NCBI RefSeq assembly: GCF_963678635.1
Contig: NC_087067.1
Location: 48,649,618 to 48,713,617 of the forward strand
Direction: 5' to 3'
DNA length: 64,000 bases
From: Symsagittifera roscoffensis
Taxonomy: Eukaryota > Xenacoelomorpha > Acoela > Convolutidae
Shown piece after piece: positions 32,868 to 44,588 of this stretch (positions are counted from its first letter, which is position 1; every line of letters starts with the position of its first letter). The notes under the pieces were generated by a model, which was given only the letters and a program-made list of their open reading frames with translations, had not been told where the DNA came from and did not search any database. The position numbers were made by a program, and so were the translations under genes.

Positions 32868-33600
32868 TAGGAAAACGAATCGAGTCATGCTAGCCATAAA
32901 TAGTAGAACCATGCTGACGTCATTGCCACACGATAAAAAAAAGAAAATCCGCCTAATACTCCTTGTCATGCTTTAATGGCATTGTAAATTTCATCATTTA
33001 GTTTCATCATTGTCGTTGCGAATGTACAAAAAAAACATTGTCTATCAAATAGTTGTAAATTGAAATATTGTACATAGTAGAAATTCTGTGTAAATTGTAA
33101 ATACATATTTCATCAGTAGTTTCTCTTCATGTGAAATATAAAAACTATAAAAATTAGATGAAAGTAATTCCTTTGGGCTAAAGACTTATGTAAATCTTTG
33201 TAATTATATAAAATTACACCAAACGTTTAACAAAAAAAATCTTAAACTAAGATGTTTTCAATTACTTGAGAGTTTAGATCATTTTGGAGTGGTGTCGTGT
33301 ATCCTATCAATGGTGGAATTAATATAAGTGTTGATGCTACGGCTCCTAGTGCGGTTCGCCTTAAATGAAACGCCAAGAATAAGGTTCAGTTAGCCCTAAA
33401 AAGTATTAATTGAAACGGGATTAACTAATTCGCTGCGCCCTCAAGAGTCGGATGTTCAAGGCTCACTGTGCGCCGTTCTTTTTAACTTCCGAGGATGAAT
33501 CGACATGTCGCAGCCGAAAAAAAAACGTGTAACTTGAAAAGTAATGGGTAAAGAGCCAAACGTTTTCGTAATATTCAAAAAAAAACTCGTTTCTTTTCAG
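32868..33600. other. Spacer between the CCDC162-like gene and DLAT
   Basis: About 730 bases, AT-rich. It probably holds the 3' UTR of the upstream gene and the 5' sequence of DLAT. No RNA gene or repeat family was recognised. Confidence 0.6.
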
Positions 33601-33607
33601 GTAAAAA
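33588..33607 (+). promoter_or_regulatory. Strong splice acceptor 7 bases before the DLAT start codon
   Basis: CGTTTCTTTTCAG ends at 33600 and ATG follows at 33608. The short GTAAAAA between them would be the only 5' UTR left after splicing. It is either a 5'-UTR intron end or a spliced-leader acceptor. Confidence 0.55.
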
Positions 33608-36600
33608 ATGCGTTCCCTCTGCCGTCAATCAAGTCGTCTTATTTTCAAATCTATCTCCGCTAGTCCAAGTAGCTTTAGACCATGTGTGTCTGCAGCGGTA
33701 CTCAGTTCGCACACTCAGCAAGTTAAGCTGAGAAACAGTCTCTCTACTGCAGTGACCAACACAGTCCCTTTCGGTGTGATGAGGACTCAATTAAAGGGAA
33801 GGCAGACTGGCATCAAAGTAGCAAGGATGATGTCCGACTATCCCAGTCACATTAAGGTTGGTTTAGATCTTAGTGATGAATCATTTATATTGATGCGGTA
33901 CGTACAAAAATTTACTCGACATTAATCAGATGCCAAGGAATGATATTGAGAAAAAATAGTTTGTCCTAAACGGGCTGTGCTAGAAAAGCATATCACTGTC
34001 GTTTCACATAGCGGGCATGGTGATTATACTAGCCAGCTAGCGAGCGGAGTGTATTAGTAAAAACCTTTTTTTCTAACTTGTAAATAAAAGTGTTCATCGA
34101 AATAGAAAAGTGTTCACTTATTTGGCGACACTTTTGCTATAATCTTAATCCGTAGCATTGGAAATTTCATAGCATCTGTTCTCTGCTGTGTTCGTGGCTA
34201 GTGTTTGTGATTTATTTAGCGTCCGTGGTTGGTGTGTGAGACCGTAGCCGATGCTACGGATTTCTAATGCTACGGATTCTGATTATAGCAAAAGTGATAG
34301 TGATTATAGCGTAGCCGAATTTTTAGTTAGCAGGTGGAATCCGAGACTCAGCCGAATTTTTACTAAATCGAGGCTTATTTTTACTTTTTCTTTTTGCACT
34401 TTATAGATTTTTGGGGCAACTTTACTGCTTTATGCATGTGATTTGAAGTTCGAGTAGTATTAAAATAACAGTTGAAGCATTTTTGATTCATCGAATGAAT
34501 TACAAAAGCTATTTGTCTCAAAACACAGTGCAATAAAAAAAATCCATTTTAGAAATTTTCCGTTTCAATACATCTGGTAATTTTTTGAAGCATATTTTTA
34601 TAATTAATTCATAAATAAAATAATGTTTCTGAGTTATTACATGCGAGATTATTATGGATGCCTTTAGTTTATTATATTCCAAATTATTACACGCGAATTA
34701 TATTATATGCCAATTTGGCTGCATAGCGTTCTTTCACTCTTTTCCCAACTGTCTGTTGGCTATGTTTTCTTTTGTTGTTTTTTCGTTTGTGGTTTCGAAT
34801 CGCAGCTTTGCCTCTGTGTGAATTTTGTTAGAGCCTCTTCCACCGGTGAGATTTCAGTTTCAAGGTTGAGTTGGAAAAATTTTTTTATAACAGATTGATA
34901 ATTGGCAATGCAATGGAGGCCATACAGTTAGTATAAAGCTGATGTCAATACCACCATGGAAGTCCTGTGATAACTTATGGTTTCTTTGCAGACAGTTGGC
35001 ATTGTTTGCTTATAAAAGGCACCTTGTTGGCTCAGTATGGCAGTTCTCCACTTTATGATTGGCTTGTGTTTCGTTTCTCTAAGCATAAGTGGTGTTGTTC
35101 ACTTTACTTGAATGTCCGAGGACAGGGTTATTTTTGCTTGTTTTTAAGAATAATAAACGTACATACATATTAAAGCATTTATGAAGGCACTTAGGCATAT
35201 ATGCAGTTTTTGAGCATTGAAATTTATCTGCTGAAAGTTTTGTAAATAGCACTCTCCAAGTACGAACGTGGAAATGGCACAAAAAACATGAACAATTTCC
35301 AGTTTCAAAAGTGGTATTTAATTTTTAGATTTCCAGCGAAGTAAAAACTTAACCTATTGATCCAGTTTTCTCAAGTTGGTTAATGTTATCAAAAAAGCGC
35401 CACTGATAAATTGTTCTAGAAATTCAAAGAGCTTAAAGGGTATCTATTTTTTTTGAAGTTCGAAAGTTGAGATTTTTTCAACTAAGTAGTGTTTTTTTTT
35501 CTGTTTCTTGCGTTCATTATTCTAACTGTCAGTTGGCTATGTTTGCGAAGTGCAGAATCGCTTCTGCGTTGATTTTTGACACTTTATAAATGATTTTTGT
35601 AACTCGTTTTGTATTATTTACATCAAAGTTTTGGAATCTTAACTTTTGGTGACTCATATTGTTCTTAAAACTCAAAAGAAAAATTGCTTTTGTCATTGGA
35701 GCAGGAATTTCAATCTCAAAATTGCTAATCAGCTAAAATACTTTGCTAAAAACGCTGTAAGCGTTAAAGCATCGTATCTCAACTGTCTGTTCCATATGTT
35801 TTTTTCTCAAAGGATTTTATCAAGAGTGGCTGGCAATGCAATTTTTATTCGCAAAAAGATTGAATGAAGCAAAAATAGCCAGTTACTGTGCAGGTGGCGC
35901 CGAATGTTTGCTCCGACCACGGAAATTTTTAGAGGGATGAAATGGACCACGGAAACTCAGAGGGATGAAATGGTAAATGAATCATAAGAATCATTTGAAA
36001 ATAGTTGAAATTTATAGCAGTTAATAGTAGCCGAAGAATTAAATTGGAAATTCAGACTGAAATTTCAAGTCTCAAATGAAGTTTGAAATTCATTTCTCAA
36101 CTATGAGACAACTATCAATTTTTAATTGGACTCGGCTGAAATGCCGTCAGTATGATACCAGAATTGACCCCCTGTGGGCTTTCTTTAAGGGGCCCAAAAA
36201 TGGGTTTCAAAAAATCGCAAGCTAATTCTTTGTTCATCCTGCCGTTTTCAGCGACTCGGTCGGTACTATGAATGTTCTTTTTCCATCTAGCAGTTCTTTA
36301 CCCAAGCAGAGCAGAGCGCACGCATAACTTTTTCTTGTTTTCAAAATCAACAACAATTATTGATCAGCAGACATAAGAAGATGATTTTATTTAAATGAGT
36401 TGTGAAGCAATTTCCGTTGCTGTATGATATTTGTCGAATTTTTTCTTGCCCGAATGTGGTTAGCCGAATGAGCGATTGTTTGTTACGAAAAATTGGCCCT
36501 TCCGTTTCCTGTACAAGTATGAAGGCCAAATGTGTTTTTCGATGCTTAATTAGCCCACACCAATTTTCTTATTAATCTGATAATGCGAACAATAATTTTA

Positions 36601-38675
36601 CTTGTAAAATTCGCAGGTGGGCTAAAAAGAAAGAGCCGAAAAATGAGTGCAAATTATGAACCCAATGTGAATTGAGGCAGGGTTACTTCTACCGAATAAT
36701 GCTTTTTTCAATTATTTAAATTAACGTGTTTGTTCGATTTGTTGTTTCTCTATCTGCTTGTTTTTGCCACTGCGAAAATGTTTCTTGTTTTCGTAGAACA
36801 TTGTAATTTCATTTGTGTCTAATGTCACTTTATCATATGTAATCAAGGAGTAGGTTTTTAATTGTTCTTTTTAAGTGTAAGATGCATCCATTTAGGTCAC
36901 ACTGCCTGCTCTGTCGCCCACAATGGAGACAGGGTCCATAGTCAGCTGGGAGAAGCAAGAGGGCGACGAGATAGCAGAAGGGGACCTGCTGGCCGAAATA
37001 GAGACAGACAAGGCAACAGTCGGCTTCGAATCCTCCGAGAACGGATACCTGGCCAAAATAATCCTCCCAGCTGGATCTAAAGATGTGCCTCTAGGAACTC
37101 TGGTTTGTATCATTGTCGAGGAAAAAGATGATGTAGCAGCCTTTGCAGATTTCACTGCTGATTCAGTTGCAGCAACACCAGCTGCTTCTCCCGCCGCTGC
37201 ACCAGAACCTGCTGCAGCACCGGCCTCAGCTCCGGCCGCTGCGCCAAAAGCGGGACCTCCGGCTCAGCCAGAAAAAGCGTCCATAAAAATGAAGTTCTCT
37301 TCGCCTTTGGCACGCACAGTAGCCCGTCAACAGGGGGTTGATTTGAGTCAAATCGCTGGAAGCGGTCCCGGAGGTCGAGTGCGAGGCGGTGATGTAGCAT
37401 CGGCGGCTACGAGTGCACCGCGACCTGCCGCGACAGCGCCTGCCGTTTCTACAGCTCCTTACGAAGACATCCCTCTGACATCTATGAGGAAAGTGATTGC
37501 GAGTCGGCTGACCCTCTCGAAACAGACAATTCCTCATTATTATCTGACAGTGGATGTGCCAATGGATAAAGTGATGGGAATTAGGAAGAAGCTGAATGCC
37601 AAGCTGACCGATCACAAAATATCAGTTAACGATTTCGTCATAAAAGTAAGTTGACACAACTGTAGATACAATTGCAAACAATGAAAAGCTTTTCGCTTTT
37701 GCTATTACTTTTTCAAAAGCTAATCTTGTGAAAAAAAAGTTGGTATGAAAATTGAAAGCATTAGACGTTTCCAGTTTCATTGGATCATTGCCTCTGAATA
37801 TATTGCATCATTTACTGTCACTTTTTTGATCGATTTATATAGAAATTGCATTTCATGAGGTAAGATCATCCTATTGTTTCTTCGATTTAGTCAGTAGTAC
37901 TGTTTAATGTTTGTATGGATCTGTATTTTTATGCTATAGACATTGACTTTGTTTTCCAGGCCTCGGCCTTAGCGTGCATGAAGATCCCGGAGGTGAACAG
38001 CTCCTGGCAGGACTCCTACATCCGCAAGTACAACTCAGTGGATGTGAGTGTGGCAGTCAGCACAGACAGTGGACTCATAACTCCCATAGTATTCGGGGCT
38101 GAGAACATGGGCATCAAGGCCATAGGCCAGACAGTGGCCGATCTGGCCAACAGGTAGAATTGGATTATTTGAATTTCAATTGGATGCTACTGTAAAAATG
38201 CGCCTCCCAGATTCACGAAACTATAGCACATCTCTTGTTTGTGAGAGTCGTTACGGTTTCCCCAATTAAATGCGTATTTTTAAATCGAATAATTTTGTTA
38301 CTTATCTGAGATGAACATCAGATTTTCAGCCAAAATAATTAAGTTGTTGCTATAAATTGTATGTATAATGGCAGGGCAAGAGATGGGAAGCTGCAACCGT
38401 CAGAGTTCCAAGGAGGCACTTTCACGATATCCAATTTGGGCATGTTCGGAATCGACAGCTTCTCAGCCGTGATCAACCCGCCCCAGGCCGCCATTTTGGC
38501 AGTGAGCGGGGCTAGAAAAGTAGTAGAGCTAGACGACGATGAAAAACCGCACCAATCTCACCAGATGTCAGTTACTTTGAGTTGTGATCACAGAGTGGTT
38601 GATGGAGCCGTTGGCGCCCAGTGGCTGGCAGAGTTTAGAAAACTTCTGGCCGATCCAGAAATGATGTTGTTATGA
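33608..38675 (+). CDS. DLAT: Dihydrolipoyl acetyltransferase, E2 of pyruvate dehydrogenase (DLAT)
   Basis: Transfers the acetyl group to CoA in the mitochondrial pyruvate dehydrogenase complex. Exons 33608-33856, 36896-37645, 37960-38153, 38375-38675; phases match and give 497 residues. Residues 1-75 are Arg/Ser-rich without acidic residues, as in a mitochondrial presequence. A single lipoyl domain runs about 84-160, with lipoyl Lys122 in ETDKATVGF. An Ala/Pro linker (171-212) is followed by the E3-binding domain ([10 protein letters not shown] at 217 to about 252), a second Ala-rich linker and the catalytic domain (about 270-497) with DHRVVDG, putative catalytic His470 and Asp474. Human E2 has two lipoyl domains; one is usual in several invertebrates. 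The order of domains and [19 protein letters not shown] make the call secure. Confidence 0.96.
33857..36895. other. 3-kb repeat-bearing first intron of DLAT
   Basis: Contains a rearranged composite tRNA-bearing element (about 34035-34400, with ACGGATTTCTAATGCTACGGATTCT duplicated inside), a MITE A relative with 3' hairpin (about 35150-35560), TAGCCAGTTACTGTGCA at 35876-35892 (reverse complement of the repeat B end) and a 30-bp tandem duplication (about 35913-35970, GACCACGGAAA/GGGATGAAATG). The remainder, 36000-36890, shows nothing I recognise. Confidence 0.6.
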
Positions 38676-38825
38676 GAACTAACTTGAATTATATGATAGA
38701 AGACTAAATAGAATTGAGGAGACTCGCATTTATTACATTGATATTGATATTGACCTTAACTTTTGAATTTCGAAGGAGAAAGACAGATAACGGTGGCACT
38801 TGACGAGCGATAATAATGTAGATAA

Positions 38826-38831
38826 AATAAA
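38826..38831 (+). terminator. Poly(A) signal of DLAT
   Basis: AATAAA 151 bases after the stop codon. Confidence 0.6.
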
Positions 38832-39311
38832 GCAATCTGCTCTCAAGTGTATGGCCTTTATTTTCACTAAATTCTAACTTGAAAACTTTCGTTTTTACTT
38901 GGTCAAACATAATTACTATTTGTTCTTCTTGATTTGACTATGGAAAGGCTTGAAAAAAACTAGAAAATTTATCTGCGACTACTTGATGGGAAGGGCCGAG
39001 TAGGCATTCTTAAGTTTGTGTACAGTTTGGTGATCGCAATCATTTCCGTCACGTAATTGGTTTAAAGAACGTTTCCGACGATAGTGATTAGTCTGTGAGA
39101 GGTTAAATGGGAAATCCCTCTCGTGCAAAGTAACAAATGCGCGAAAATTATGTCAAGCAATCAGTGCTCAGTATTAAAAACTTAGCAGAGAAATCAGCAG
39201 TAAATTCAGTCAGATTTCGACAGTTCAAAGTGCATTGATCGGTTGAGAACTTTCGCGCAATCGGTCCTTCGCGCACGACAGCCCCCAATATAAGTATCAA
39301 CATATTGAAGT

Positions 39312-39353
39312 ATGTTTGTTTTCAGATAGTATTTACTCAGATAGTAGTTAGTT
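39312..39353 (+). promoter_or_regulatory. Two splice-acceptor-like sites before the MBLAC2-like start codon
   Basis: GTTTGTTTTCAG ends at 39325 and ATTTACTCAG at 39340; both are followed by ATAGTA. The ATG is at 39354, leaving 13-28 bases of 5' UTR. Confidence 0.5.
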
Positions 39354-42300
39354 ATGTTAGATCCACCGTTCAAAGCGACTCAGATGCACCCCAATGTATG
39401 GAATGTAGTGGAAGATGATAGATTCTCAGAGAAGCCAATCATGTACATAATATTTGCGAAGGAGTTCATTGTCCTCATCGATACAGGAGTGAACACTGCG
39501 AGTTACCTGGACTACCTATTAACAAGTGAGGAGCAGTTAATTGAATTTCAAAATTACCAATTGCTCTTAAGACTCGTAAATGAAGAACAGCTAAGTTTGA
39601 TGATGAGAACTGAGTCATAATGCGAGGAACAGACAAAAACTGAAAATTCAAACGAAAAAAACGGAGAAGGTTAAGCGAAGTGTGCCTGTTTTCAATGAAG
39701 TGAAGTTAGAACAAAAAGTTATGCAAAACAATTTATGTGTTTCTGTGTGAGTATTACACTGTAGCAAAAGCAGATTTCATTTTTAAAAAAAAAACAAATA
39801 TACGATATGCATTTTTTTGGAATTGTGCCAAGCTGCTTTGAATACCCGAAGCTGCTGTGTTTCATCTACGAAAAGAAATTTTTTCCTTTTAGTATGTTTC
39901 GTATGATAAAGCTCTGTATATTGTGGTATTGTTGATCCGACCACGGTAAAGGGCTTAAAACTATGTATTGGGATGTGTTTTTAGATTTTTCTACTTTTTT
40001 CACGCAAAACCAAGAGCAAGTAAAACCAGGTTCACGGAAAACAAGTGATACATCGTAATAAAGCCCTCTCAAAGTTATTTCACGCAAAACCAGTGGTTTA
40101 TCGTAGTAAAGCCTTCTCACAGTTTTTTGAACGGTATTTAAAAAAACTCGAGTGTCCAGAAAAATTGGTGGAAATGTTTGCGCTTTAGTCTATTTTGTAG
40201 CGAGTCAATATAATGTTTTTTGATGTTTTAGCGGAATCAAAATTACTCTATTGATCAAGGTTTATCTAACTGCGACAGTTTTATGAAACAAACATTGTTC
40301 ATGATTTATTTTTGAAAGTTAGACAGCTTCAATTTAGATAGATACTCTTAATCTCCAGGCACATATCGAATGTTTTATTTTTGTTATTTTTTTCTGTATT
40401 TCTTTTCGCTAAACGTTTTTAGAGCTAGTTTTTGCCGTTTTTATCGATTGTGTTTGCAAAGTGCAGCTTCGCTCTGTGTGAATTCTTACGTCTCCATCTC
40501 TTGTATCTAAAGATAATTAATCATCGAAGATTTTACCGAAAATATGAAATCCTTACTAGGTTCTCTCGGCATAATATTTCTGTGAATAGTTCTTATCTGT
40601 TTATTCACTTCCTAAATTGTGACCGACGTAGACTCAACATTTCGTGCGTGGGTTTAGAAATACCTAATTGTAAAGAGTTAATAAATTTAAAGATATAAAA
40701 GTAAAACTTTTTTTTAGTTTTTTTTTTGGGAAGTTATTTGATTTGTATCGATTTTTTGACTCTTCTGTTGCAAAATTGTTGAGCTTTTTAACAACTCTTC
40801 TGATGTTAAGCTTTTTTCAGTTAATTCAGCTCTTGTTAAGTTCTGACCGAGGTAGACTCAAAATTTAGATTTAAAAGTACCTTATTGTAGAGTATAAATA
40901 AAAATACAGATTTCCGACGGCTAAAATGTTTTGTAGTTGGTTTCTTTTGGGTAATAATTTTTTCTATACAAAAATTGTGTCAATTTTTGCCTCTTCTGTT
41001 GTAAATTTTGATTTTTTGATACCTTCAGATTGTTTTTGTGTATTAGAGTATTTCAGGATCGTTCATTTGCAATAGCCTTTCAGATTTACTTTAAGCTATT
41101 CACAAAGTTTGGGAAAGGGGATTGAGCTTGTCTGTGAATCTAATCAGAAGCAGGTTTTTAAAAAAAATAGCTGACAATTCAAGTTTCATCCCTATAGGCT
41201 ATAGTTCTGATTTAAATTATCTGATTTAGTTCTCATTTAAATTAAACAAAATAGGAAACTCTAAATCCGTTTTTCTCAAGTTGGTTTGAGAATGGATAAA
41301 AATGAAAAGAACCAAAGTTGCTCGGACTTTATTATTATTGTGCAATTTATTTTGCGTGATTGGGGGCTAACGTTTTACCTCATGAGTTGGTCATTTTGGC
41401 TTTTTTGGCCAATCACAAATTACGCTAAATCTAATGAGTCCATTGAGGAGCAAGTTATACGAAAGTGAGCCTCTTCTACAGCCCAACAAAATTCCAGACA
41501 GGTATAACCTTCAAAATTTTTAATAAATGAATACAATTTTGTTTGATAGCCAAAAAAGGTCGTTTTTACAATATAGAACTACAAATCTTTGCTTGAAAAC
41601 AAATTTTAAACGTTTTGTGCAAACATTTTGAGGATATACCCTTCTCGAATTTTATTTTGCTGTATGAGAGTACAATTTGCTCATCAATTGACTCACTAGA
41701 TTTAGCGTACTTCTTATTGGCTAAAAGAGGCCGAAATGACTCATGTTCGGGATTAAACTTTGGCCCCGAATTTCGCAAAATATATTGCACCATAATAACT
41801 TTGGTTCTCTTCATTTTGTGTCTAATGTCAACCCAATTTGAGAAAAACCCGGTTAAAGTTTCACATTTGAACTTGAGCGATCATTTTGCATTTAATATAA
41901 ATTAAAGAAGAAAACTTGAATTTTTTGGAATCAGCATACAAAAAATGTCTTACTCTAGAAAAACCCTGAAGAAAATATTTTATCACAAACAGCGGTTTTA
42001 AATGCTCGTGGTTATTTTTTAGCAGACAGAATCCCAGACAAGCGTCTCAAATCAAACAGTTTTCTAGTCATTAATACACACAACCATTACGATCACATTG
42101 GAGGCAATTATCAATTTTCACCGAAAGGTGCCGAGAAACATGAGAAGTGCATGGACTTATGCGCAGGCGGGGCGAACCAGTGTTATACGTTGAATTTCCC
42201 AGAAACAACTCTGAGCGCCACTGTTGGTGCACATTCACATGCATACACAATTACGAGGTGGCTGAATGATGGCGATGTTATTACATTAGACCCTGAAGAC

Positions 42301-42783
42301 CCGGCAGAAATTTTGAAAGTTTTGCACTTACCCGGCCATACGCCAGATAGCATTGGTCTTTATTATCCAAAGGATAATTTATTTTTTGCTGGTGATTTTG
42401 TGTACCCGCATTCGTCAATTCTTCTCAATTTACCTCACTCAAATTTCAACCATTATGTTGAGTCTCTCTACATGTTGTTGCAATTTCTGAAAGCGCAGCT
42501 GTTTGAGAAAATCAGAATTTGTTGTGGCCATATTGATTACGACCTCCCAGCTTCGGATCTGGTGGAACTTTGGGCGCTGGTTGAAAATGTGATGCAGAAA
42601 TCTGCAGAGTGTAAAAACAAAATGGTGTTTGGAATGCCATGTCATGTTTACTCTTCAGATAAATTCGAACTACTTGTAAATGGCGCTCTTGTGAAGAATA
42701 TAGAAAAGCTGCTGATTAAAGTGGCGTCCAAATTCGAAAGAACGAGGCGCATATCTTCAAACTCGACCACCTCAAGTGATTAA
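39354..42783 (+). CDS. MBLAC2: MBLAC2-like metallo-beta-lactamase-fold hydrolase
   Basis: Two exons, 39354-39525 and 42023-42783 (or 42026-42783), give 310 (or 309) residues; human MBLAC2 is near 280. Exon 1 supplies the first strands (YIIFAKEFIVLIDTGVN, with the family Asp in IDTG). Exon 2 opens with the zinc motif THNHYDHIGG (HxHxDH), then LHLPGHTPDSIGLYY (metal His in PGHT), FFAGDFVYPHSSIL (bridging Asp in AGD) and CCGHIDYD with the last His. This full metal-ligand set predicts a dinuclear hydrolase. MBLAC2 is reported as an acyl-CoA thioesterase; substrate here is inferred from family only. The LPHSNFNHYVESL segment supports MBLAC2 over glyoxalase II. The C-terminal 25 residues are Ser/Thr/Arg-rich. 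Confidence 0.85.
39526..42022. other. 2.5-kb intron of the MBLAC2-like gene
   Basis: Holds a repeat B relative with an internal near-duplication (about 39918-40130, TTTCACGCAAAACCA twice), a degraded composite-element 3' end with hairpin (about 40330-40480, TTTGCAAAGTGCAGCTTCGC) and an inverted repeat (41240-41890). No exon is needed between 39525 and 42023, because the split codon A|CA is completed directly. Confidence 0.6.
41240..41890. repeat. Diverged inverted repeat, ~225-bp arms
   Basis: The left arm (about 41240-41465, with GAAAAGAACCAAAGTT and AAATTACGCTAAATCTA) matches the reverse complement of about 41650-41890 (GAAGAGAACCAAAGTT, AAGTACGCTAAATCTA) at roughly 75 percent by eye. The spacer is about 185 bases. 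Translated in the same sense, both arms read YAKSxESIxEQ. Confidence 0.65.
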
Positions 42784-42930
42784 CCAATTAAGTGTGTTCA
42801 CAAATTCTCAAATTTTTGCAATTTCAGGGTCCTTTCGCTGTTGTCTGTGACTGGTTGTGAGTAGTTTTATAGATTTCTCTTTCTGTTAGATGCCATATAG
42901 AAGATTTTAGAAATTATGATGCATGGATGA

Positions 42931-42936
42931 ATAAAG
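42931..42936 (+). terminator. Poly(A) signal of the MBLAC2-like gene
   Basis: AATAAA 148 bases after the stop codon. Confidence 0.6.
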
Positions 42937-43267
42937 TTCAATGAATATTGCAAAGAAAAAGAATTTAACTCTTAAATATAGCATTAAATGCAAACTATCT
43001 GAAATATATCAAATTGTTAATTATGAATAAACTAAGCAATGTTTTCAAGTTTTATTGAACGGAGTGAAGTTCAGCATTTTTAGGTCTGATTTATTGTTTG
43101 AAACTAGAGTTTATGAATTTAAGACGTTTGCGTCCTAAAGTTGTTCTTATAACTTAAAGAATCCATGGTTTTCGATTTACGCTTGCGCAAGCACGTACCT
43201 TATCTAGAAACAGAATTTTTCATTAAGCAACTTTTATCACGCATTTGAAGGAAATATATACAGTATT

Positions 43268-44240
43268 GCTTATTAAAAAGCAGATGACCGTAGTTCCGAC
43301 TCTTATATAATTCGTGTTGTTTTATAATTTGTTCACAGTCAAGTTTGATTCGTCGCTGTTTAGGTTTTTTTATTTCTTTTTAAGTTCAAATCATTTCCTT
43401 TGTTAAAAGGAAAGCAAATTCCACTATCAACAAACAAAACTGTTAAGGTCTTGAAAAACGTGATCGACCTCTAATTGATTGCAAAAGTGAGTTTTTATTT
43501 ACCATGTGAGTTTAAGATTTACCAGCGAAATAAAAACTTTACCTATTGATCCATTTTTCTTAAATTGAATAAATTTTTATCCAAAAATGTGTCGATCATA
43601 AGCTGTTCTTAAAATTCAAAGAGCTTAAAGGCCATTTATTTTTGATTTGAAATTCGAACGTTTAAGTTTTATCAAATATTAAGTCCGTTTGTATTTATTT
43701 CCCTGCGTTCACCTGAATTACCTGTTGGTGATTTTCACGTGTTTGCGAAGCGCAGCTTTGCCTCAATGTCATAATCAATTTTTATTAAGAGTCAATGCAT
43801 CAAGTTCAGACTCTTGAATAGGTTGTGATGATTTTTTTTTTCACGAAAATTTGTTCAGGCTCAAATTTACATTTCTTAGGGTTTGACTGATGCTTTCTTT
43901 TTAAGTTTGATTCATTTTTTTATTACAAAGGAGGGCAAACTTCAATATCAAACAGCGAAAGTGGAAATGTCACGATTTGAAAGATCACGAAAAACTTGAT
44001 CGACTTCTTAGTTCAAAAATTGAGTTGAATTATTAGAAATTCCCAGCGGAACAAAATTTTCGCCTGTTTATCCGGTTTTCTCAAATTGAGTTCGTTACAT
44101 CAAACAAATGTCAATCATAATTTCTTTTTGAAAATCGAAGGGAAAAAGAGCCATATTTTCTTGTGAAATTTGAAAGTTTTGATAAGTTTCCTTGCGTGCG
44201 TTGGCTTTTTTTCCAGCGGTCTGTTTACTATGTTTACGTT
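43268..44240 (+). mobile_element. Two MITE family A copies in tandem upstream of the condensin gene
   Basis: Copy one (43268-43765) has GGAAAGCAAATTCCACTATC, AAACGTGATCGAC and the 3' hairpin GCGAAGCGCAGCTTTGCCTC. Copy two (about 43787-44240) begins AAGAGTCAATGCATC and carries GAGGGCAAACTTCAATATC and GATCACGAAAAACTTGATCG. They fill most of the 1.8-kb spacer between the MBLAC2-like and condensin genes. Confidence 0.65.
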
Positions 44241-44557
44241 ATTTAGGTTGTGTGAAAACACGAAACTAAAAATTGTTTGAAATTTGTTCACGCGTAAATA
44301 GTTTTTTGGGCAGCTTATTTTTCACTGATTGGTAGGCAAGTTACGCAAAATACAATTACATTGCTTAAAATTCCCACAGAACTGTTAAAAAAACCTTTCT
44401 GATTCAGATTTTAAATTGGGTTAGTTCATCAAAAGGGTATGTTTAGATTGGAGCTGAGGTGAATTTTTCAAGTTAAAAAATTTTTTCGAATAAATCTTCA
44501 GTGTGTAATTGGTTCATGAAGTTCACGTTTTTCCTATTTGATTTTGGCAGTATATGA

Positions 44558-44588
44558 TGTTTATTTTTAGGATGGATTTATGAGATAA
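44558..44588 (+). promoter_or_regulatory. Splice-acceptor-like site and 3-codon upstream ORF before the condensin H2 start
   Basis: TTTATTTTTAG ends at 44570. The 18 bases left before the main ATG include ATG GAT TTA TGA (44572-44583), a three-codon upstream ORF whose stop lies five bases before the start at 44589. Confidence 0.5.

Noticed and set aside
36892-37615. ORFs antisense to the large DLAT exon
   Set aside because: Arg/Ser-rich mirror frames of a GC-richer coding exon.
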